The notes under the pieces were generated by a model. It was not told where the DNA came from. It searched no databases and saw only the letters and a program-made list of their open reading frames with translations. The position numbers and the translations under genes were made by a program. 64,000 nucleotides of DNA from Arcuatula senhousia (taxonomy: Eukaryota; Mollusca; Bivalvia; Mytilida; Mytilidae), in contig OZ020309.1 of assembly GCA_963971305.1 (NCBI GenBank), positions 6,999,001-7,063,000 of the forward strand, in the 5' to 3' direction. This document shows, in pieces, positions 56,401 through 64,000 of the stretch; position 1 is the first letter of the stretch; each line of letters starts with the position of its first letter.

Positions 56401-58158
56401 GAAAGTATTCGTCTCTTCAAGAAATGTGACTTTAGCGGTGCTTCAGTTGTTCCGTTACAGCGATCTGATCCGAAGTTGAAGCCGATTATTGATTATCTCG
56501 AAAACGGTTCACTTCCGAAATTTCAGCGAGATGCGCGACGACTGATTATACGTTCGGCCGATTACTTGCTTATTAACAACTTACTTTATCACACAAGAAA
56601 TTCAAAGTGCAAAAGGACTGAGGACCACAAGTCCAAATATCAACTTGTTTTACCGCAGATTCTCATTCGACCGGTACTTGAAATTTTTCACGACTCGCCG
56701 ATGGGAGCTCACGGTGGGATCCAGCATACTATCGATGTTATTAGTGACAATTTCTTTTTCGAGAAACTTTCGTCAATTGTTTCCGAATACGTTAAATCCT
56801 GCCATGATTGTCAAGCAAGGAAGATCACGCGAGCGCATACTAAAACCGGGATAATTTCCTACAACACACCGTCGGATGTCTTTCAAGTGTGGCAAGTTGA
56901 CTTGTTCGGACCTCTACAAACAACACAGAAATCGAACACGTATATCTTTACCGCGGTCGATATGTACAGTAAGTTTGTCTACAACGAACCGATACCGAAT
57001 TGTGATGCAATGACAGTTTCGTATGCACTATTTGAATTATTTTGTAAATTTGGAGTGTGCAATACTATCATCTCTGACAAAGGCAGCGAGTTTATTTCTA
57101 CTTGTACGAAAGAAGTCTGCAAACTTTTATCAGTTAGACAGAACTATACGCCAAGTATGATTCATCATTGCCTAGGTGCATGTGAAAGGACACACCGTAC
57201 ATTAGCCGAGAGATTGACACCTTATATCCAGAAGGGACAACAGTGGGATGTCGTACTTCCAGCAGTGACTTTTGCGATAAACGCGTCTGTCAACTCGTCG
57301 ACTAAGTACTCTCCGTTTGAGATTGTTTTCGGCAAACGACCGCAATTTCCGTTATCACCAGTGGAAATGGACTTTAACGACTTAGCCAAGGATTATCATG
57401 ACTTTGTCCGAACGCAAGCACAAAAGTTGACTTTAATCCGTAAGGAAATCGAAATTCACGCGATCAAATCCGGAGAGATTATGGTGGATCGTTACAACAA
57501 GAACGCGAATCCTTTAAAACTTTCCGTTGGAGATTTTGTGTATATGCTTACCGATCCAGTTGGTCCGGGACGAAAATTCCAACCTCGTTACAATGGACCC
57601 TATTCCGTAGAGACTATCGTTTCACCTCACTTAGTAAAGATTCGTGAAGTATCCACTGGAAAGCTATTTCGCAATGACGTTCATTTAGATAGACTTAAAA
57701 TAGCTTTTGTCCGTGCACCTGAACCTACAGACTACTTTGTGCCAAAGATCCGCACACGTGCCGTCGAAGACGAACACTCAGATACTGATAAGTCTAGTGC
57801 ACAATCGCCAATCGATGTCGAAAGTAATAATGAACATCAAAGTGCTCGATTAGAGACACGTTCTAGTTCTCCTTTGCGTCGTTCAGTTAGAAAACGTAAA
57901 CGTCCAATTCGATACCAAGGATCATCTTTTGTGACGGACAATTCTTCAGATGACAATACGTATTCCGATACTGCATCTGATGCATTCTACAAAATTAAGA
58001 AGATCATTGCTCAACGGACTCGCAACGACCGACAAGAGTACTTAGTGCAATTCCGAGGAGAACCGGCTCAAAATTCCATGTGGTTGCCGTTCGACCAGTT
58101 GAATGATCGTGCCCAAAAACTTGTACAATCAAAGCCGCCTAGGAAAGTTCATGGTTAA
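53377..58158 (+). CDS. pol: pol polyprotein: protease, RT, RNase H, integrase, chromodomain
   Basis: The frame is open from 53356, overlaps gag by 94 nt in the -1 frame and has no ATG near its start, so expression by frameshifting is likely. Numbering from 53377: protease DSGS at 95-98; RT with SIDLSSGFF (D483) and YLDD at 545-548; RNase H starting LAVDSSSKG (D694); an acidic linker of about 230 residues; the integrase zinc finger H1105, H1112, C1142, C1145; and the DDE core D1175, D1234, E1270, with 35 residues between the last two. At 1538-1588 is a chromodomain-like module (EYLVQFRGEP, SMWLPFDQL) that in related elements guides integration to marked chromatin. All catalytic residues are present. 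The linker contains a duplicated SENNIL-x-E-x-DAMLFS unit. Confidence 0.95.
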   Translation: MSQFSTGKPVAPGEHRARSPRRPIISSVRLRDRSPSRISHVKSVNNVDMLDCDSDTSTCTFSNVDSDNFEIDNDSNFLYLPVRFSSRLKVSALLDSGSSINLISEELYNAIPSSRKSNIEECYGPIRLANNQKIDVCGTSNIKMTISGVSYDIFTTVLKCTSHPIILGTNYLKANKIVLDFDKMTVTPKSANVYCTKRVRLMPNTETLIWGKLPSNILYGAQGICKSSKFMLSKGLIVSKELVTVQSDRLVPIKILNPNNCFIDVYKGKSIAFFEEMTSDNVVFPSCANCVDQACTDEESGTGTSSDQKSDFLSHFSFQLDTKDSNLSDVQIKDLQNLLYDNKDLFVTKSNSNLGFTDTIQHKIILKPDAKPKYQKPYRLSPDKKDVLRHHLDNLLSQGIISVVNPEEDIPITSPIVLVTKRFKGKKQGPPYDKDASLSQFRFCCDFRYLNSQTQHFSYAIPDLQDLTESFSRRKPNFITSIDLSSGFFQMKIDPTSSKYTAFNTCFGTFKFNRLPMGLSSAPNSFQLLMDKVLSGLTFQSCLCYLDDVLICSETFEDHLKDINEVFSRFRNAGLKMNPQKCQFAESSCIFLGHHISAEGIKPPPDRVEALQNYPSPRNIKELRRLLGLFGWFRKFIPNYSEITQPLTQLLRKNVNFRWDKSQKEALQELKIRLLNSEVLAFPRFDLPFYLAVDSSSKGIGYLLYQKHLNDNGKFENIRAVRFGSKALNHWQRSYGPTKLELLGVVTSITDCSSYLRGNRFIVECDHKALRPLLEKQLKGAIYDRWLAILQQYNFDIRYKPAPQMQVPDALSRCLPSDLSADSPSPAEEDMFFPYVNETTGQINISEPLVQVNFVDNSYDEGYTADTEDSEISENVDLTSENNILRETDAMLFSSIECNPDFRSENNILCEIDAMLFSDTCDQRIQHDVSNVDLIDFSDYTVHFSDANAFSLEIDNYDTCKTSVAVQQSDLLAEFDPLVSDTQPSLNEVNVVDNPSQDSSTSDNDYVKESIRLFKKCDFSGASVVPLQRSDPKLKPIIDYLENGSLPKFQRDARRLIIRSADYLLINNLLYHTRNSKCKRTEDHKSKYQLVLPQILIRPVLEIFHDSPMGAHGGIQHTIDVISDNFFFEKLSSIVSEYVKSCHDCQARKITRAHTKTGIISYNTPSDVFQVWQVDLFGPLQTTQKSNTYIFTAVDMYSKFVYNEPIPNCDAMTVSYALFELFCKFGVCNTIISDKGSEFISTCTKEVCKLLSVRQNYTPSMIHHCLGACERTHRTLAERLTPYIQKGQQWDVVLPAVTFAINASVNSSTKYSPFEIVFGKRPQFPLSPVEMDFNDLAKDYHDFVRTQAQKLTLIRKEIEIHAIKSGEIMVDRYNKNANPLKLSVGDFVYMLTDPVGPGRKFQPRYNGPYSVETIVSPHLVKIREVSTGKLFRNDVHLDRLKIAFVRAPEPTDYFVPKIRTRAVEDEHSDTDKSSAQSPIDVESNNEHQSARLETRSSSPLRRSVRKRKRPIRYQGSSFVTDNSSDDNTYSDTASDAFYKIKKIIAQRTRNDRQEYLVQFRGEPAQNSMWLPFDQLNDRAQKLVQSKPPRKVHG

Positions 58159-59055
58159 GTTGTAGCATTGTTTGACTAGTATTTTACTTTACATTGTGTT
58201 GTATTTTACTTGATATGATGATATTGATATTGTTATAATTTGTTCAATGCTTCATTATATTAATTATAAAAGTTTGAAGAATTTTTTATATTCATTAATG
58301 CTTAAAGTGTTTCACTTTGATAAATGAAGATTTGCTTAACTGGTAAATGATAAAGTATGAAACCCTTTGATCAGATTTTTGAAAGTTAGTAGTTTTTGTT
58401 TTATTTTTCATTAAAAAATATTTTGACAATTTTTTTTAAATTTTATCTCATCACTCAGGGAGAGCGTATTTTGGTACCTGCGTGTACCTTTGATATTGTT
58501 TGTTTCGATCTCATTGTTCAATGTTGTTATATTAATACCATATAGGAGTTTGGTATGTTATTATGATGATATATGATATTTTCTTGTAGTACGATATTGG
58601 TATGCATACTAAGATACAAGTGTGGAGTTTGAATTGTTTCATGAAACTGAAAGTTTATGATGTCAAGTAATGCACATGTTTTATACATGTGAATCTCATT
58701 AGCAGTTATACACGTACTATAATATTAGCATTTTTATAAAAGAGTTTATGATGTGTAGTGCCAGAAACAAAACCCATTATTTCATGAAACTTGCTACTGT
58801 ATTTAGGTTGCATAACTGGCCATTATGTTTCTTTGTACGTATGCATGTTTTGATAAAGAGTTTAGGGTCTCTACTGGAACCATCAATTACTATTATGTTT
58901 GCTTATCTATTGCGAAGTGTTGCTTAAATCTTGATATAAACTGTTCAGGTATTTGATATATATATAACAGTCTGTTTGCATATTCATTATACTCTATCTG
59001 TCATGCTGACCATCGGAAAAAAATATTTACATTTTGTTTTTTTAAGTGGGCGGGA
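58159..59055 (+). other. Untranslated 3' region of the LTR element with polypurine tract
   Basis: About 900 bp without a coding frame. The sequence AAGTGGGCGGGA (59044-59055) directly before the 3' LTR is the likely polypurine primer for plus-strand synthesis. The length is unusual for a plain gag-pol element, but no envelope motif or transmembrane frame was found. Confidence 0.75.
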
Positions 59056-59277
59056 TGTAATATGGTAGTATGGCATGGGCAGCATGTCAGATTGAGTTAT
59101 CTTTCTTTGTATGTATTTCTATGATATGACCACGGATTGTGTTCATTGTTTTACCGTTTTTGTTTTGTAATTATGTTATCTTCTGAAAAAATATGGAAAC
59201 CAAAACGAAAGTTGTTTTTATTTAAATCGAGCCCAAGAACATTGAATTAAATATGTATTGCAACCTAATACATAACA
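59056..59277 (+). repeat. 3' LTR
   Basis: 222 bp, no difference from the 5' LTR noticed, followed by the AAAG target duplication. Confidence 0.95.
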
Positions 59278-59429
59278 AAAGACTCGATTTGAACAATTTG
59301 GCGCGAGCCAATCAAAACCCGTGAAAATGCCTAATGAGGATTCATCCTATTACCAAACTCTTAACATAAGACAACAGGAAACCATAATGCACCATCACTT
59401 TGATAAATTAATTTAATCATAAGGCTTAA

Positions 59430-59650
59430 ATTATATTGATGTTGTCCTTCCACTGAACAATCTTCGATGAATTTCTCCACCTTATAAATCCCAATGAACT
59501 TGAGATCAAGATCACTACGCATTCTAGGAAATCTGCTTCATATTAAAATCCACATCTCCAAAATGGATACTTCAAAGAAGGACTTTCATCAAAGTTTTAT
59601 GACAAACGCGATGACTTCAACTTTTCAATCCCCAACTTTGATCAGGTTGT
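59430..59650 (+). pseudogene. Penelope-like RT fragment beyond the LTR element
   Basis: Degraded frames still give YIDVVLPLNN (from YIDDVLSLNN), then the equivalents of PLELEIKD, SASYLDLHLE and YDKRDDFNF at nucleotide level (CTATGACAAACGTGATGACTT-like). The second Asp of YIDD is Val. It continues the order of the 50.0-51.35 kb remnant, but with unrelated sequence and the LTR element in between. Confidence 0.6.
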
Positions 59651-59715
59651 CGAAGTTGTCAGATGACCCTTTATACTTATACGAATTATATATACTAATT
59701 AAGGTAAAACAATAT

Positions 59716-60972
59716 GGGTGTAGGTAACCATCGAGTTCGAGTTCGAGTTCGAGTCAGAGTTAAAGTTCGAGTTAGAGTTCGAGTTACAATTCGAGTTCGA
59801 GTTAGAGTTCGAGTTAAAGTTCGAGTTATTTTTTTTTTCGAGTTCGAGTTAAATTTTGAGCTAACTCGAAAAAGTAATTTTCATAGACATAGTCGAGTTA
59901 CGACTCGAGTTCGAGTTAGAGTTCGAGTTAGAGTTCGAGTTACAAATTATTTATTGTTCTATGTCCAGTTTTTGGTCTTTCGTTCATCATTATACCCCCT
60001 CTTGAAAAAATGGGGCGTATATAGTAATAGAGGTGTCTGTCCATCGTCCCGTCCGTCCGTCCGTCCGTCCGTCTTGCCTTCCTTACATTTTAGGGTACCC
60101 ATCTCTTATCACAACTCCTCCTAAACTCCTTGATGAATTTTCATGAAACTTTCACACAATCTGTGTGACAAAATGTAGATATGCACCTCTTTTAAAATTT
60201 GATCAAACTGATTTTAGGGAAGCGAAACATGGAATTCGCTATTCAACTATCCGCAACTTCTCCCAAGCCCATCAATGGATGTCAGTGAAACTTTCACACC
60301 ATCTTCGTGAAATAGTGTAGATTTGCACCCCTAGTTTAGAATTTGATCTGTTTTTAGGAAAGAGGTAGCGGGGTATTTATTAGTAAGCCACGACTAACAG
60401 TTTTCTAGTTTGTTTAGGGATTGGTTTTAAATCTTATGCATTGTATTTTTTATTTCCAACTTTTTCCAAGCCAGAATATTTATTAACAAACTAGCCCCCG
60501 CCTCAAAATCAAATGGTCGTCCCCGTAGTCTTGTCCTAAAAACTAAACTGACGACTTTGATAAAAATTAAAACTATTTTTTTTCTTTTTTCTGTAAACGC
60601 GTCCTTCTCGTCCTTGGGAGAATTAACATATTTTTTTTCTTAAACCACAGCACAACATAATAGATGTCTGAATTATTATTTTTTCTCGTGGAAAGTGTTG
60701 TAGTTTGCTAAAAATAGGTTTTCTTTAGGTCGGAACTCTAACTCGAACCCGATTTGTAACTCGAACTCTAACTCGAACTCGAATTTTAACTCGAGTCGTA
60801 ACTCGACTATGTCTATGAAAATTACTGTTTCGAGTTAGCTCAAAATTTAACTCGAACTCGAAAAATAACTCGAACTTTAACTCGAACTCTAACTCGAACT
60901 CGAATTGTAACTCGAACTCTAACTCGAACTTTAACTCTGACTCGAACTCGAACTCGATGATTACCTACACCC
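59716..60972. mobile_element. Mutator-like element with ~235-bp inverted repeats
   Basis: Ends GGGTGTAGGTAA and TTACCTACACCC are flanked by a perfect 9-bp target duplication AAACAATAT (59707-59715 and 60973-60981). The long arms are made of GAGTTCGAGTTAGAGTTCGA-type hexamer arrays, plus a shared unique core (TTTTGAGCTAACTCGAAA, CATAGACATAGTCGAGTTAC). A 9-bp duplication with long inverted repeats is the hallmark of Mutator-like elements. The interior (about 59985-60420) carries (CCGT)n and a sequence of unknown origin, with no transposase. Confidence 0.88.
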
Positions 60973-62000
60973 AAACAATATCGTCTTGTCTATGTTTCGA
61001 TTTTGTGTTACCGCCCCTAATTTCCCCTTGCACGTCCAAATCTACGGAAAGTAGAGGCCGGAAATGCCAGCCTAGTCATGTGTTTTGTCATATAGAATGA
61101 AAGAGAAACCTTCAAATCATTAGTTAAGGCAAGTCAGGCTCCTAGTAGCAGCTTGTTTTTTTTTCAGCCTTGACAACATTGTAATGACCTTGGTTCTAGA
61201 AAGAAGTTTAATTAGATACTTTTATAGAAATAAATCTGGGAAAAAATATTTCAAAATTTACTTTTTAGCATCCAGCAGACGAGATGAAGCCATATTTAAA
61301 AATAATGGCAGTGGACAATGATCTGTTTCAAACGGACGACTTCGAGATCCATTTTCAGCAAAAACAAAATAACCGAATCCTTGCTTCTTTAATTGACCTT
61401 TTACATTTTAGTGCAGTTCTTCAATAATGGTTCATCCGTTGTGTAAACTTCAATGTGTAAATTTTATTTTGCCGCTTACTTCATCATTCGATTTTAGTTT
61501 TTTGTTAAAAAATATTCAGACTGCCACTCATTTTGTCAATATGTGTTTGAGCTATCCCGCAGGGTTAAAAACGACATGCGACCTTGAAACTTCTAAGGGG
61601 CGACTTCCAATCTCCATTTTGGTTAAAAACGAACCATCTTAGCTTGAAAACTCATAAAAAGGCCCCTATAAGGAGTCATCAGACAACTTCGACTGAATGG
61701 AGACTTCAATATAACCTGGGATCCTCGGGAAAAAAATCTTTCATCTTCTTATATACGTCGACCGGAAGCCAAGGCCGCTTAGGATATTGACAAGGATGCC
61801 AGGTTAACTTCAATAGAGCTTAATGAATTCAAAGTTAAAGACAGCAGCATTTTTTCTCTATCTGCAAAAGTTTTCTTTCTATAGGCCAAAAACATGAAAA
61901 ATACACGCTATTTTTAATCTTTAAAGGGCCATAGACCCTAAAGAATGTAATCTGACAACATCGCCCAAGGGAGACTTTGGAAAAGCTCAATCAGCTGAAG
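60973..62000. other. Spacer; scrap of the 35.9-kb repeat family
   Basis: No gene recognised. At 61555-61620 the block GCAGGGTTAAAAACGACATG followed by GGGGCGACTTCC matches the left part of the element at 35852-36087. Confidence 0.5.
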
Positions 62001-62014
62001 GTTTAATCAAGCGG

Positions 62015-62120
62015 GTCTCACTATTTAGCGACAAAAAGCGTCAAGAACCGACAGGAAGCGACAAGATGCGTCAAGGACCGACAAGAAGCGGCAAGAACGA
62101 TTTATTTTTTTCGACAAGAA
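62015..62120. repeat. Short GCGACAAGA tandem repeats
   Basis: Repeated words of 10-20 bp: GCGACAAAAAGCGTCAAGAA, CCGACAGGAAGCGACAAGAT, GCGTCAAGGACCGACAAGAA, then decaying CGACAAGAAAC. Confidence 0.8.
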
Positions 62121-62989
62121 ACAGTTTTAGCGACAAAATGTCAAAATAATATGATAATGGCTCTGTCCTAAAAGCTCGCAAAGATACAAAATCAATATGA
62201 TAATAGATGCAACCAAAACTGGGTTTAACCTTTAGTTAATTGGATCTGGAAAAATGTCAAAATACCCTCGGCTGGATCAATAGCTAAGAGGGTCCACTTT
62301 TGGATAAAAAATTAATAATTTATTTGAAAAAAATGTATTATCCGTAAAAACGCCAAAATATGGTTTGCGGCCGGGACAACATCATCCATAACTTAATCGA
62401 TCGTTCAGTGACGTCATATCATTCGACAAGCAGACTGTAAACATAAAGGCAGCAAAATATCACAGCTCTTCTGCCAGGTTTTGTTATATTTTTTGTATAC
62501 CTGTATCTACAATTGCCAAGTACTGTCTGCAAAAGATTGATTCAGAAACCTGGTAGAAAATGACGATGTATCCAAATGACTATTTACATGTAACTTTGTA
62601 AGTTTGAGGGACAACATAGGATAAGGAAGGAATAGGATTTTATTTTCAGATCAGGTATGACCAAATTATCATACATATGTAGAAAAACTTTTGCTGATCA
62701 CTTTATTTTAATGAATCTGTGTTATGAAAAGTTCCTAAAATTGATTGACAGAACTTATTAGGAACGATGTGATGATATTTCCCACCATTTTTCTGCGCAT
62801 GACTATGCACTATGGGTGAAAGGTCACTACAGTATCGAATTCTAGCGAGAGAAAGCCATATTTGTGTAAAAACAAAACAACTAGTGTTCGTTCGTTAGAT
62901 AGTAATTATTTATTGAGAAAGTTATTGTCATTAACAACAAGAAAATGTTTTGTTTTGTTACAGTTTGTAAATAAATAAGCAAAAATAAA

Positions 62990-63011
62990 GGGTCTCGCTA
63001 ACGCGAGACCC
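62990..63011. repeat. Perfect short hairpin
   Basis: GGGTCTCGC and GCGAGACCC pair perfectly around a TAAC loop. It sits in AT-rich sequence and looks like the tip of an inverted-repeat element; TGAGTCTCGTGC nearby (63078) repeats part of it. No function assigned. Confidence 0.7.
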
Positions 63012-63393
63012 GGTATTTTCGAAAAGGTCCGATACCTTCCAAATGATGACAGAATTTATTTTCAACCATCATATTTTTGAGTCTCGTGCAATTTGGCAGA
63101 CTCTCTACAATAGTGAGCTTCGCTTTGCTCGCATATAAATATTTTTTAAATAAAATTTAGAAATTTTAATACGTTTTATTTAATGATGGATAAGATTTTG
63201 TTTTATAAATTTAATCTTATCTCGCTTTCATTTTCAGGATTATTTTTTTTCGGTGATTGGTAATTACTTAAAAAAGTTTTTTTTCTATTATAACAAGATT
63301 GCTACGCGTAGCCATGTGTCCCCCGCCGCCGCATAAAAGTTGTGTGGTATGTCATTCAAGCAATATATTCTCTGAGAAACGATAGAAATAGGT

Positions 63394-64000
63394 TGTCAAA
63401 ATATGGGATGATCAACTGTTAACAGTACCCTATCAGTGTGTAAAGTTTCAGCAACATCCGTTCAGTAGTATCCGAGGAGTTGCACCCACAAAAATGTTTG
63501 ATATGACAAAGTCCCATTTTTCGGACCTGAAAATCACAAATTCGTAAATAACTCAAAAACTGTAAATATTGTTTCAATTTTTTTTCCGTATTATTATAGA
63601 GTACCTTTTGTTCTATCAGCCTACAAAATTTCAGAACCCTGTGCACCTAGGTAATCGAGATATTGGATGTTCTTTATTTTGACCTTTCTTCCCCGTTTCC
63701 ATAGAAACGGCGGCCATTTTGAAAATTTCAAATATGGGATGATCACCTACTAATAGTACCCTATCAGTGTGTAAAGTGTCAGCAACATCGGTTCAGTAGT
63801 GTCCGAGGAGTTGCACCCACAAAAACGTTTGACAAAGTCCCATTTTTCGGACTGAAAAATCACAAATTCGTAAATAACTCAAAAACCGTAAATATCGCTT
63901 CAAAATTTTTTTCGTATTAATATAGAGTACCTTTTGCTCTATCAGCCTACAAAATTTCAGAACCCTGTGCACCTAGGTAACCGAGATATTAAATGTCCTA
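63394..64000. repeat. Tandem duplication with ~0.33-kb period, open at the window end
   Basis: 63394-63670 and 63729-64000 are about 90% alike (ATATGGGATGATCA, GTACCCTATCAGTGTGTAAA, CCGAGGAGTTGCACCCACAA, CAAAATTTCAGAACCCTGTG, CACCTAGGTAA). The array may continue past the window. No convincing protein is encoded. Confidence 0.85.

Larger units (their letters stand above)
52011..59277 (+). mobile_element. Complete Ty3/gypsy LTR retrotransposon
   Basis: A 7,267-bp element with two 222-bp LTRs that read as identical base by base, TG...CA ends, a 4-bp target duplication AAAG (52007-52010 and 59278-59281), uninterrupted gag and pol, and a purine-rich tract before the 3' LTR. The order protease, RT, RNase H, integrase marks it as Ty3/gypsy, and a chromodomain-like module closes pol. 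No envelope frame is present between pol and the 3' LTR. Identical LTRs imply very recent insertion, so this copy may still be able to move. Confidence 0.95.

Noticed and set aside
58159..59055. Possible envelope gene after pol
   Set aside because: No frame of useful length, signal peptide or membrane segment is present.
59714..60124. 136-codon frame with Arg-Val dipeptide repeats
   Set aside because: It is produced by the GAGTTC hexamer array of the Mutator-like element; the repeats simply avoid stops.

Overview
The window is AT-rich, intron-bearing animal DNA packed with decayed mobile elements. A bivalve mollusc, most likely a mussel, is the best fit. The reasons are TRAF, BIR and RING exons with animal GT-AG introns, a full-length chromodomain Ty3/gypsy element, mollusc-type LINE and Penelope-like reverse transcriptase remnants, and a very dense set of small inverted-repeat elements. 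The species call is inference. No prokaryotic or organellar features were seen.

Layout. (1) 1-3.2 kb: a nested palindromic element, microsatellites and short duplicated units. (2) 3.26-7.52 kb, minus strand: five exons joined by phase-1 splice sites encoding a short leader, a TRAF-type coiled coil plus MATH domain, a BIR, a partial RING and a basic tail (locus A). The tail ends in TAG, and the same frame stays open for another 148 codons of unrecognised, repeat-built protein. (3) 37.5-41.1 kb, plus strand: an inverted, more decayed paralogue (locus B) with the same hairpin before the start codon, the same exon order, the same TAG and the same intact downstream frame. (4) 8-36 kb between them: Penelope-like and LINE remnants, segmental duplications, tandem repeats, and several non-autonomous DNA transposons whose inverted repeats and target duplications can be read directly. 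(5) 41.6-51.6 kb: two large inverted-repeat elements built from palindromic sub-repeats (1.6 and 1.86 kb), a LINE tail, and two further Penelope-like remnants. (6) 52.0-59.3 kb: a complete Ty3/gypsy retrotransposon with LTRs that read as identical, a 4-bp target duplication and intact gag and pol, inserted in or beside an old reverse transcriptase remnant. (7) 59.7-61.0 kb: a Mutator-like element with about 235-bp inverted repeats and a perfect 9-bp target duplication. (8) 61-64 kb: short tandem repeats and a 0.33-kb tandem duplication running off the end.

How the parts relate. Only gag and pol look like fully working genes. Loci A and B look like one gene duplicated in inverted orientation. 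Its MATH part is broken in both copies, while the 148-codon frame after the TAG has been kept without any indel. That frame is the most interesting unexplained signal here. Most other long open frames are by-products of simple repeats or shadows of these features.
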